Origin: Argopecten irradians
Lineage: Eukaryota; Mollusca; Bivalvia; Pectinida; Pectinidae
Direction of reading: 5' to 3'
Length of the DNA stretch: 64,000 nt
NCBI RefSeq assembly: GCF_041381155.1
Contig: NC_091135.1
Location: 49,612,086-49,676,085 of the forward strand
How positions within the stretch are numbered: position 1 is the first letter of the stretch; every line of letters begins with the position of its first letter. A model generated the notes under the pieces. That model was not told the origin of the DNA. It saw nothing but the letters and a program-made list of their open reading frames with translations, and ran no database searches. Position numbers and translations under genes: made by a program. Positions 39,001 through 51,000 of the stretch are shown piece by piece.

Positions 39001-42000
39001 GAATATACTGTGTAAGGACAGTCAGGTGAGGTCAGTACAGAATATACTGTGTAAGGACAGTCAGGTGAGGTCAGTACAGAATATACTGTGTAAGGACAGT
39101 CAGGTGAGGTCAGTACAGAATATACTGTGTAAGGACAGTCAGGTGAGGTCAGTACAGAATATACTGTGTAAGGACAGTGGAGGTGTAAGGACAGTCAGGT
39201 GAGGTCAGTACAGAATATACTGTGTAAGGACAGTCAGGTGAGGTCACTACAGAATATACTGTGTAAGGACAGTCAGGTGAGGTCAGTTCATAATATACTG
39301 TGTAAGGACAGTAAGGTGAGGTCAGTACAGAATATACTGTGTAAGGACAGTCAGGTGAGGTCAGTACAGAATATACTGTGTAAGGACAGTCAGGTGAGGT
39401 CAGTACAGAATATACTGTGTAAGGACAGTCAGGTGAGGTCAGTACAGAATATACTGTGTAAGGACAGTCAGGTGAGGTCAGTACAGAATATACTGTGTAA
39501 GGACAGTCAGGTGAGGTCAGTACAGAATATACTGTGTAAGGACAGTCAGGTGAGGTCAGTACAGAATATACTGTGTAAGGACAGTCAGGTGAGGTCAGTA
39601 CAGAATATACTGTGTAAGGACAGTCAGGTGAGGTCAGTACAGAATATACTGTGTAAGGACAGTCAGGTGAGGTCAGTACAGAATATACTGTGTAAGGACA
39701 GTCAGGCGAGGTCAGTACAGAATATACTGTGTAAGGACAGTCAGGTGAGGTCAGTACAGAATATACTGTGTAAGGACAGTCAGGTGAGGTCAGTACAGAA
39801 TATACTGTGTAAGGACAGTCAGGTGAGGTCAGTACAGAATATACTGTGTAAGGACAGTCCGGCGAGGTCTGTACAGAATATACTGTGTAAGGACAGTCAG
39901 GTGAGGTCAGTACAGAATATACTGTGTAAGGACAGTCAGGTGAGGTCAGTACAGAATATACTGTGTAAGGACAGTCAGGTGAGGTCAGTACAGAATATAC
40001 TGTGTAAGGACAGTCAGGTGAGGTCAGTACAGAATATACTGTGTAAGGACAGTCAGGTGAGGTCAGTACAGAATATACTGTGTAAGGACAGTCAGGTGAG
40101 GTCAGTACAGAATATACTGTGTAAGGACAGTCAGGTGAGGTCAGTACAGAATATACTGTGTAAGGACAGTCAGGTGAGGTCAGTACAGAATATACTGTGT
40201 AAGGACAGTCAGGTGAGGTCAGTACAGAATATACTGTGTAAGGACAGTCAGGTGAGGTCAGTACAGAATATACTGTGTAAGGACAGTCAGGTGAGGTCAG
40301 TACAGAATATACTGTGTAAGGACAGTCAGGTGAGGTCAGTACAGAATATACTGTGTAAGGACAGTCAGGTGAGGTCAGTACAGAATATACTGTGTAAGGA
40401 CAGTCAGGCGAGGTCAGTACAGAATATACTGTGTAAGGACAGTCAGGTGAGGTCAGTACAGAATATACTGTGTAAGGACAGTCAGGTGAGGTCAGTACAG
40501 AATATACTGTGTAAGGACAGTCAGGTGAGGTCAGTACAGAATATACTGTGTAAGGACAGTCAGGTGAGGTCAGTACAGAATATACTGTGTAAGGACAGTC
40601 AGGTGAGGTCAGTACAGAATATACTGTGTAAGGACAGTCAGGTGAGGTCAGTACAGAATATACTGTGTAAGGACAGTCAGGTGAGGTCAGTACAGAATAT
40701 ACTGTGTAAGGACAGTCAGGTGAGGTCAGTACAGAATATACTGTGTAAGGACAGTCAGGTGAGGTCAGTACAGAATATACTGTGTAAGGACAGTCAGGAC
40801 GAGGTCAGTACAGAATATACTGTGTAAGGACAGTCAGGTGAGGTCAGTACAGAATATACTGTGTAAGGACAGTCAGGTGAGGTCAGTACAGAATATACTG
40901 TGTAAGGACAGTCAGACGAGGTCAGTACAGAATATACTGTGTAAGGACAGTCAGACGAGGTCAGTACAGAATATACTGTGTAAGGACAGTCAGACGAGGT
41001 CAGTACAGAATATACTGTGTAAGGACAGTCAGGTGAGGTCAGTACAGAATATACTGTGTAAGGACAGTCAGGTGAGGTCAGTACAGAATATACTGTGTAA
41101 GGACAGTCAGGTGAGGTCAGTACAGAATATACTGTGTAAGGACAGTCAGACGAGGTCAGTACAGAATATACTGTGTAAGGACAGTCAGGTGAGGTCAGTA
41201 CAGAATATACTGTGTAAGGACAGTCAGGTGAGAGGTCAGTACAGAATATACTGTGTAAGGACAGTCAGGTGAGGTCAGTACAGAATATACTGTGTAAGGA
41301 CAGTCAGACGAGGTCAGTACAGAATATACTGTGTAAGGACAGTCAGGAGAGGTAGGTCAGTACAGAATATACTGTGTAAGGACAGTCAGGTGAGGTCAGT
41401 ACAGAATATACTGTGTAAGGACAGTCAGGTGAGGTCAGTACAGAATATACTGTGTAAGGACAGTCAGGTGAGGTCAGTACAGAATATACTGTGTAAGGAC
41501 AGTCAGCGAGGTCAGTACAGAATATACTGTGTAAGGACAGTCAGGTGAGGTCAGTACAGAATATACTGTGTAAGGACAGTCAGGTGAGGTCAGTACAGAA
41601 TATACTGTGTAAGGACAGTCAGTGAGGTCAGTACAGAATATACTGTGTAAGGACAGTCAGGTGAGGTCAGTACAGAATATACTGTGTAAGGACAGTCAGG
41701 TGAGGTCAGTACAGAATATACTGTGTAAGGACAGTCAGGTGAGGTCAGTACAGAATATACTGTGTAAGGACAGTCAGGTCGAGGTCAGTACAGAATATAC
41801 TGTGTAAGGACAGTCAGACGAGGTCAGTACAGAATATACTGTGTAAGGACAGTCAGGTGAGGTCAGTACAGAATATACTGTGTAAGGACAGTCAGGTGAG
41901 GTCAGTACAGAATATACTGTGTAAGGACAGTCAGGTGAGGTCAGTACAGAATATACTGTGTAAGGACAGTCAGGTGAGGTCAGTACAGAATATACTGTGT

Positions 42001-45000
42001 AAGGACAGTCAGGTGAGGTCAGTACAGAATATACTGTGTAAGGACAGTCAGACGAGGTCAGTACAGAATATACTGTGTAAGGACAGTCAGGTGAGGTCAG
42101 TACAGAATATACTGTGTAAGGACAGTCAGGAGGTCAGGTCAGTACAGAGTACAAATATACTGTGTAAGGACAGTCAGGTGAGGTCAGTACAGAATATACT
42201 GTGTAAGGACAGTCAGGTGAGGTCAGTACAGAATATACTGTGTAAGGACAGTCAGACGAGGTCAGTACAGAATATACTGTGTAAGGACAGTCAGGTGAGG
42301 TCAGTACAGAATATACTGTGTAAGGACAGTCAGGTGAGGTCAGTACAGAATATACTGTGTAAGGACAGTCATGTGAGGTCAGTACAGAATATACTGTGTA
42401 AGGACAGTCAGGTGAGGTCAGTACAGAATATACTGTGAGTAAGGACAGTCAGAGGTCAGTACCCTTTAATGTCTAAGGGTCAGGTAGGTCAGTACAGATA
42501 TACTGTGTAAGGACAGTCAGGTGAGGTCAGTACAGAATATACTGTGTAAGGACAGATTAGGCAAGACAGGTGACAGAGAGGGTCAGTCTAAGAACAAATA
42601 TACTGTTGTAAGGACAGAGCAGGAGTGTTAGTGCCCAGGTCAGAATTGTGACAGGTCATCGAGGATAGGAATGTCTAAGGACATTTATGGCTGTTTAGGT
42701 CATGGAAGAGAAACCGTCGTGAGATTTTAGGCCCAGGACAGAATTGTGACAGAGAGGGAATGTCTAAGCTTTCCCATTTACAGTGGTCCTATAGTGTAGA
42801 AGGAAGAGAGCCAACCGTGTCAAGGCCAGAGATTAGGCAAGACAGAATTGTGACAGAGAGGGAATGTCTAAGAACAATTATGGCTGTTTAGGAAAGAAGA
42901 GAAACCGTCGGAGTTAGGTCCAGGGCAGAATTGTGACAGAGAGGGAATGTCTAAGGACATTTATGGCTGTTTAGGAAGGAAGAGAAACCGTCAGAGTTAG
43001 GCCCAGGACAGAAGGAATTGTGACAAAGAGGGACAGAACTTAGCCAGGGATTTACAGGCGAATGGTCTATATTGTCTCATGATAGCCAAGGTAGAGAAAC
43101 GTCGGAGTTAGGCAGACAGAATTGTGACAGAGAGGGAATGTCTAAGGACATTATGGCTGTTTAGGAAGGAAGAGAAACCGGTCGGAGTTAGGCCCAGGGC
43201 AGAATTGTGACAGAGAGGGAATGTCTAAGGACATTTATGGCTGTTTAGGAAGGAAGAGAAACCGTCGGAGTTAGGCCCAGGACAGAATTGTGACAGAGAG
43301 GGAATGTCTAAGGACATTGATGGCTGTTTAGGAAGGAAGGGAAACCGTCAGAGTTAGGCCCAGGGAAGAATTGTGACAAAGAGGGACAGAACTTACCGGG
43401 ATCTACAGTGGTCTATATTTGTCTCATGATAGCCAGGTAGGCCAGGACAGAATTGTGACAGAGAGGGACAGAACTTACCGGGATCTACAGTGGTCTTATA
43501 TTGTCTCATGATAGCCAGGGTAGGCCAGGACAGAATTGTGACAGAGAGGAACTTACCGGGATCTACAGTGGTCTATATTTCTCATGATAGCCAGGGTAGG
43601 CCAGGACAGAATTGTGACAGAGAGGGACAGAACTTACCGGGATCTACAGTGGTCCTATATTGTCTCATGATAGCCAGGGTAGGCCAGGACAGAATTGTGA
43701 CAGAGAGGGACAGAACTTACCGGGATCTACAGTGGTCTTATATATTGTCTCATGATAGCCAGGGTAGGCCAGGACAGAATTGTGACAGAGAGGGACAGAA
43801 CTTACCGGGATCTACAGTGGTCCTATATTGTCTCATGATAGCCAGGTAGGCCAGGACAGAATGTGACAGAGGGGAATGTCTAGGACAGATGGCTGTTAGG
43901 CCAGGACAGGAGAATTGTGACAGAGAGGGACAGAACTTACCGGGATCTACAGTGGTCCTATATTGTCCTATATTCTCTATAGCCAGGGTAGGCCAGGACA
44001 GAATTGTGACAGAGAGGGACAGAACTTACCGGATCTACAGTGGTCTTATATTGTCTCATGATAGCCAGGTAGGCCAGGACAGAATTGTGACAGAGAGGGA
44101 CAGAACTTACCGGGATCTACAGTGGTCCTATATTGTCTCATGATAGCCAGGGTAGGCCAGGACAGAATTGTGACAGAGAGGGACAGAACTTACTGGAATC
44201 TACAGTGGTCTTATAATGTCTCATGATATCCAGAGTAGGCCAGGACAGAATTGTGACAGAGAGGGACAGAACTTACCGGGATCTACAGTGGTCCTATATT
44301 GTCTCATGATAGCCAGGGTAGGCCAGGACAGAATTGTGACAGAGAGGGACAGAACTTACCGGGATCTACAGTGGTCTATATTGTCTCATGATAGCCAGGG
44401 TAGGCCAGGACAGAATTGTGACAGAGAGGGACAGAACTTACCGGGATCTACAGTGGTCATATATTGTCTCATGATAGCCAGGGTAGGCCAGGACAGAATT
44501 GTGACAGAGAGGGACAGAACTTACCGGGATCTACAGTGGTCCTATATTGTCTCATGATAGCCAGGGTAGGCCAGGACAGAATTGTGACAGAGAGGGACAG
44601 AACTTACCGGGATCTACAGTGGTCATATATTGTCTCATGATAGCCAGGGTAGGCCAGGACAGAATTGTGACAGAGAGGGACAGAACTTACCGGGATCTAC
44701 AGTGGTCCTATATTGTCTCATGATAGCCAGGGTAGGCCAGGACAGAATTGTGACAGAGAGGGACAGAACTTACCGGGATCTACAGTGGTCCTATATTGTC
44801 TCATGATAGCCAGGGTAGGCCAGGACAGAATTGTGACAGAGAGGGACAGAACTTACTGGGATCTACAGTGGTCTTATAATGTCTCATGATATCCAGAGTA
44901 GGCCAGGACAGAATTGTGACAGAGAGGGACAGAACTTACCGGGATCTACAGTGGTCCTATATTGTCTCATGATAGCCAGGGTAGGCCAGGACAGAATTGT

Positions 45001-48000
45001 GACAGAGAGGGACAGTCTAAGGACATTGATGGCTCTACAGTGGTCCATATATTATCTCATGATAGCCAGGGTAGGCCAGGACAGAATTGTGACAGAGAGG
45101 GACAGAACTTACCGGGATCTACAGTGGTCTTATATTATCTCATGATAGCCAGGGTAGGCCAGGACAGAATTGTGACAGAGAGGGACAGAACTTACCGGGA
45201 TCTACAGTGGTCCTATATTATCTCATGATAGCCAGGGTAGGCCAGGACAGAATTGTGACAGAGAGGGACAGAACTTACCGGGATCTACAGTGGTCCTATA
45301 TTGTCTCATGATAGCCAGGGTAGGCCAGGACAGAATTGTGACAGAGAGGGACAGAACTTACCGGGATCTACAGTGGTCTTATATTATCTCATGATAGCCA
45401 GGGTAGGCCAGGACAGAATTGTGACAGAGAGGGACAGAACTTACCGGGATCTACAGTGGTCTTATATTATCTCATGATAGCCAGGGTAGGCCAGGACAGA
45501 ATTGTGACAGAGAGGGACAGAACTTACCGGGATCTACAGTGGTCATGATATATATTATCTCATGATAGCCAGGGTAGGCCAGGACAGAATTGTGACAGAG
45601 AGGGACAGAACTTACCGGGATCTACAGTGGTCCTATATTATCTCATGATAGCCAGGGTAGGCCAGGACAGAACTGTGACAGAGAGGGACAGAACTTACCG
45701 GGATCTACAGTGGTCTTATATTATCTCATGATAGCCAGGGTAGGCCAGGACAGAACTGAGACAGAGAGGGACAGAACTTACCGGGATCTACAGTGTTCTT
45801 ATATTATCTCATGATAGCCAGGGTAGGCCAGGACAGAACTGAGACAGAGAGGGACAGAACGTACCGGGATCTACAGTGGTCTTATATTATCTCATGATAG
45901 CCAGGGTAGGCCAGGACAGAATTGTGACAGAGAGGGACAGAACGTACCGGGATCTACAGTGGTCTTATATTATCTCATGATAGCCAGGGTAGGCCAGGAC
46001 AGAATTGTGACAGAGAGGGACAGAACTTACCGGGATCTACAGTGGTCCTATATTGTCTCATGATAGCCAGGGTAGGCCAGGACAGAATTGTGACAGAGAG
46101 GGACAGAACTTACCGGGATCTACAGTGGTCTATATTGTCTCATGATAGCCAGGGTAGGCCAGGACAGAATTGTGACAGAGAGGGACAGAACTTACCGGGA
46201 TCTACAGTGGTCTTATATTATCTCATGATAGCCAGGGTAGGCCAGGACAGAACTGTGACAGAGAGGGACAGAACTTACCGGGATCTACAGTGGTCTTATA
46301 TTATCTCATGATAGCCAGGGTAGGCCAGGACAGAACTGTGACAGAGAGGGACAGAACTTACCGGGATCTACAGTGGTCTTATATTATCTCATGATAGCCA
46401 AGGTAGGCCAGGACAGAACTGTGACAGAGAGGGACAGAACTTACCGGGATCTACAGTGGTCCTATATTATCTCATGATAGCCAGGGTAGGCCAGGACAGA
46501 ATTGTGACAGAGAGGGACAGAACTTACCGGGATCTACAGTGGTCCTATATTGTCTCATGATATCCAGAGTAGGCCAGGGCAGAATTGTGACAGATAGGGA
46601 CAGAACTTACCGGGATCTACAGTGGTCCTATATTGTCTCATGATAGCCAGGGTAGGCCAGGACAGAATTGTGACACCGTCTTCCAGTTTCATATCCCAAT
46701 GGCCACGTAAACATTTTGTCGTCTTCGATTTTGCAACACATACACCACCGAGTCTTATCCTGAAACACCATCAATGTTTAGTACAGAAAGGATACCGAGT
46801 AGAAAATCCGACTGAGCCGAATGAGATAAGAGAGAAGGACGAAGTTACCAATAACATTAAAATAGTTTATACTGGCTACAATAAGAAATAATGTGTAGTT
46901 TAAACAATACTTATACAGTTGGAAATCGGTAATGAGGCAACATCCCTTTGCTTTATTTCAGTTAGTGAAGTGATTTAGTTCCCCATACTTTATATAATAA
47001 TTACATTATAAATTCTATGTCAATGGTGCCATTGTTTATGTACACAACAAACACCTGTAATTGCTGGAGTGTAATAATTTTACGCAAGTTTTTACCTGGC
47101 TGGTTTCAGGAATTCGTTGAGAATATATTTGTATCGTATGAAATCCTCGTTTGTTTCATCAACTTTTACCACTGTATTGGATATAGACAGAATTTGGTGA
47201 TCTAGAAATAAAGATAAAAACAGTTTGTTCAATATGTTTTCATTTGCCAGCAAAAGAAAGTTCGTTAATACAATAATTGGTTTGTTTACATTGTTGTGAA
47301 CGGACAATGTTACTGTCCAATATTAATACAAAGGGCCATGTTTTAGGAAGGGTAGAATCCTAAAACGGTCTATAATGTGAAAAAATGAGCTGTCTTTGGC
47401 TTCTATCCATTACTTAAGCCTCTTTTTTTCTTTTTTCTTTTTATTTTCAATATCTCTGGACAAGTAGCGTCTTATTCAGTTCTAGTTCCAATAGTGGTCC
47501 TCATCTTTCATTTATGAGAAGGACCTTGGGGCCCCAGTTTCAACAGCATTCCTTAACTTAAAATCCCCATATGAAAACATAACAAAAGGAAATCGTAACG
47601 GTTGTAATATTTCCTATGGAATTTTTTACAGTTAAGTAAACTGGGCCCAGAACTATTGTAATACTCCAATGCTTTTGCCAGAAGAGCTATAGATAAACAC
47701 CTCGTGACGTGTTTTACCTTGCTGAAATGGCTCTAACGACTCCATAATGAGGATGTCACATCCTCCAAGCCAATCCTCCATACAAACTTGGGGGGTACTC
47801 TTGAGCCAGTTCTGGGCCATGTCGTCACTTTCAAACGTAAAGATGGCCATGAGGCTAGCCTTCTCCCACTTACCAATGGACACAGTCGAGACCTAAATTG
47901 CATTACAAGAATATGAAAACATTTTATTATATTTACCTACATAGATACTTTAAGGCAGTCTGATTTTCCTTTACCTCAAACACCTGACAGCAATATGTAT

Positions 48001-51000
48001 GATAGGAAACACAAACTGGCAATCTGGCAATCTAGAATCGTATTGGTATAAAATGGATATATGACTTGCCTTGTGTTGTAGAGCTGAAAGGTAGCCGTGG
48101 AATTTTTGTAGCCCAGTACTGTAGTTTTTCATGGTATTGATAAATTCCTCACGCTTTGCAGATTTGAATCGGATGAGCAAAAAGACCTTTCCTGTGGACG
48201 TGTCTTCTTCTTCCTAAAATGCAAATAGACGCTTTTAATTGATATGAAGTAAAATATGTATTTAAAACACTAAAAAAACTGACACTTTTCTCAACAAAGT
48301 CATATCATATGAAGAATTCAAAAGTATCTGTAACAGTGATTGAAAATATTAAATTTAGCAATATCGAATGATACTTACGATTTTTCCTTCTGCTTCCCCC
48401 TGACCAAATAGCTCCTCATAGGAAGGAAGAGATATCCCCGTCATTTTATTGGCCTCGTTTTCATCAGAGAACAATGGTGGTGCAGATGGCTCTAACCGAC
48501 CGGTAGTTCCTGTCGCCACTGTGTTAGAGGGAGATCCCGAACCTTGGACAGAAGTCAAACTATTGGAAGCTTGTGTGGCAGAAGGCTTGGACACCATTGA
48601 CCTAGTGGCAGCAGAAGGTCGGACTCCAGTGGTATTCGTTGAGGCCTGTGCTGCAGTTGTCACTGATGCTGTACCCACAGCTCCAGAAGCTGCAGACTGG
48701 GCCCTGGCTGGGCTCGTTGTAGCTGGTACTGTTGTAGCCACTGCCTTTGTACCAGAAACTGCTGAAGAAGATGATGTGACTGTTTTTGGTCTCGATGCTG
48801 GTGCTGTTTTAACCTGAACAGCTGCTGATTTTTTGGCGGCCACCTGTTTTAGAGGACTAATTACTGCAGTCTTGGGTTTGTACACGTAGTTTGGTACATA
48901 GACACACATGGGAGTGTAACAAACATATTCGGGTATAGCGTTGTCAGTTGACAAGCTAAACCTCTCCCAACCTCGGTTACATCTGGTGTGGGTCAGTGTA
49001 TTGGAAAGATCAATCACTGGAACAGAAAAAGAGATACGTTTTAAGGAAAGTCCAGCTATACACCTACAGAAGATACCAACTGTGACGACTGAAAAGTCTG
49101 GTGAACGTCCAACTGCTAAGATCAAATCAATGGCAGTTCTTTGTAAACATTTCAGAAAAACTATATAACTGTAGAGAAAGACAAATGAAATTTAACTATA
49201 AGAATAATAAAGAAGTAATTTGATCATATGTCATTAAAAGATGATACCAAATTCGACTACTACATTATGCAATCACTTGAATAACCTACCCGGTATGTTA
49301 TGAGTCGCAGCAGTCGCTGGTGCAGTTTTCTTGTAGCCTTGGTGATATGTTCCTATGGTGATCGGCAACCAGAGGACAAGATCTCCGCCACTCAAAAACG
49401 AAATGTCAACATATACCTGGAAATATGAATTGAGATTCATTAGTACAGAGACCTTCACAAACAGATTCTCAGATACCAAATGTTGGTATCATCAAAATTT
49501 GTACACCATAATATAATAAAAACTTACTTAATACGTGTATATGTATAGAAACTCAAAACTCCTCATACAAGAGAACATGAAAACAAATAATGGACATAAT
49601 GACATTGTACTGACCTTGATGTAGTAGGAGACCAGCAGACAGTACGAGGCCCTCATTCGGGTAGACGGGGGGACAGCATCTATATGTATTAACTCATCTT
49701 TCCAACTTCTCGTCTGTCCCTGATTAACCATAGAAATTAAACACAAATGTGGGTACTCTAAACTAACTTTCTTTAGCGTGCGTTTTATTTTCGAGAATTT
49801 TGCGATCAAGTTAAATTCGCAAAAAGTTAATCTCCGCGAAATAATATCTTAGACCATTCTTAAACAATTAAATGAAAATCTCGAAATTCAGCAACCGCGA
49901 AAAATAGTTGGTTTACAGTATTCTATTCTCAATCTCTCAATATTAAATCAGCAACCACACATTGTATGTTAGAATTCCGATACTTTATTAGTTATTTTGA
50001 CCTTGAACAGGGACCAGTTCCATCCATTGGAAGCCCTTCACAAGTCTTAAATGATGTCTCTTGAACATTCAAGCCGTCCCAATTCAGAGGTAATGCGTCA
50101 ACTACTCTAAATTGTGTGCTGGTAGCACGGGAGACAAATGCGTGCTCAGTGTTTATGACCATCACATCAACATGTAACCTGTCCCAAACCCATACCATCT
50201 GAAACAACGACGGATTCCGTCACCATTCTGTCATTCTACGTCTAGGTTATCAGTCAAGATGTCCAAACAGCTTAAAAGAAAATTGACGTTTGTAGAGAAG
50301 TCCGTCGCCAGACAGATAATCAACAGGACAGATCAATGTTTAGGGAATATAATGTATGTGCACCAAAGAGTCGGACAAAATATGCACGCCCAGGAAAGCG
50401 CCCTACCCGGTCATGGAAATACTTGTGTGCAGGGTCGTGGTAAGACTGAGCCTTCGAAGAGGAACTCCTCGCAGGACATTGTCCTGTTTGGTCCGCAAAG
50501 AGGCACAAAGTCTTTCACTGACCGGGTTAAGGGAAGCATCGCTTCCCATTCCTTAGATACTGGTATCGAAAGAAACCTGGTCGGCGATAACGAACATCTG
50601 CAGAGGAATGTCTAAACATTCCAATCGGAACACAGCTGCGAAGGAGTTGGGATAATTTAAAAGTCTGAGATACCAACCACATGAACGTCTTGATTAGGTT
50701 TGGAACCAAATATCGAGCCTGATGAAAGTCATCTGTTGGAAAAATCATCCTAGGAACCGTTCACAAAGAATTATTTTCTGAGATAACGAAGCATAGCTAT
50801 CTCCGGCAGAAGAGGGGCAAGCGAATATCCTGATCGTGTGCATTGAGGGAATCATCAAAGTTAATATAAAAATATATGCTCCGAGAAAGAAAATAGTTCA
50901 GAACCACCTGTAACAGCTTAGTAATTTCAGATGTACCGACAAGGCTGTGATGAGACGGAATGACGTGGCCCGGAATACCCTTCTGGCGCAAGTGAAACAG

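Larger units (their letters stand above)
36014..47201 (-). other. Second DUF1330-like barrel domain (exons 10-12), split by a 10.5-kb satellite intron
   Basis: Exon 10 gives helix EDFIRYKYILNEFLKPAR. Exon 11 gives IRLGGVCVAKS, LRGHWD, the strand VTILSWP and the helix AIMRQY. Exon 12 gives DIYQESVALRGKAYDVVLS. This follows the DUF1330 consensus closely (G-G-x-x-x-A, G-x-W, x-F/W-P, x-P-x-Y-Q, A-L-R, D-V-V-L). The last 61 coding bases of exon 11 are also the coding half of the neighbouring 83-bp repeat. The chain ends PNLTKGED. Confidence 0.75.

Noticed and set aside
36377..42438. Plus-strand ORFs with a 13-residue repeat (RSVQNILCKDSQV)
   Set aside because: Direct result of a 39-bp stop-free unit. 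The region is intronic and antisense to the arrestin-fusion gene, with no start context or flanking exons.
7303..46674. CRISPR array
   Set aside because: Repeats are head-to-tail without unique spacers, the genes are spliced and eukaryotic, and no cas-like gene is present.
48449..48817. Plus-strand ORF opposite exon 7 of the fusion gene
   Set aside because: Shadow of the Ala/Thr-rich coding exon on the minus strand; no splice or start support.
50002..50198. Apparent exon with AG and GT borders encoding WVWDRLHVDVMVINTEHAFV and following
   Set aside because: At 197 nt it would shift the arrestin frame between two phase-0 exons, and its content (VVDALPLNWDGLN) matches the end of DIRS-type retroelements. 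It was assigned to the decayed element instead.
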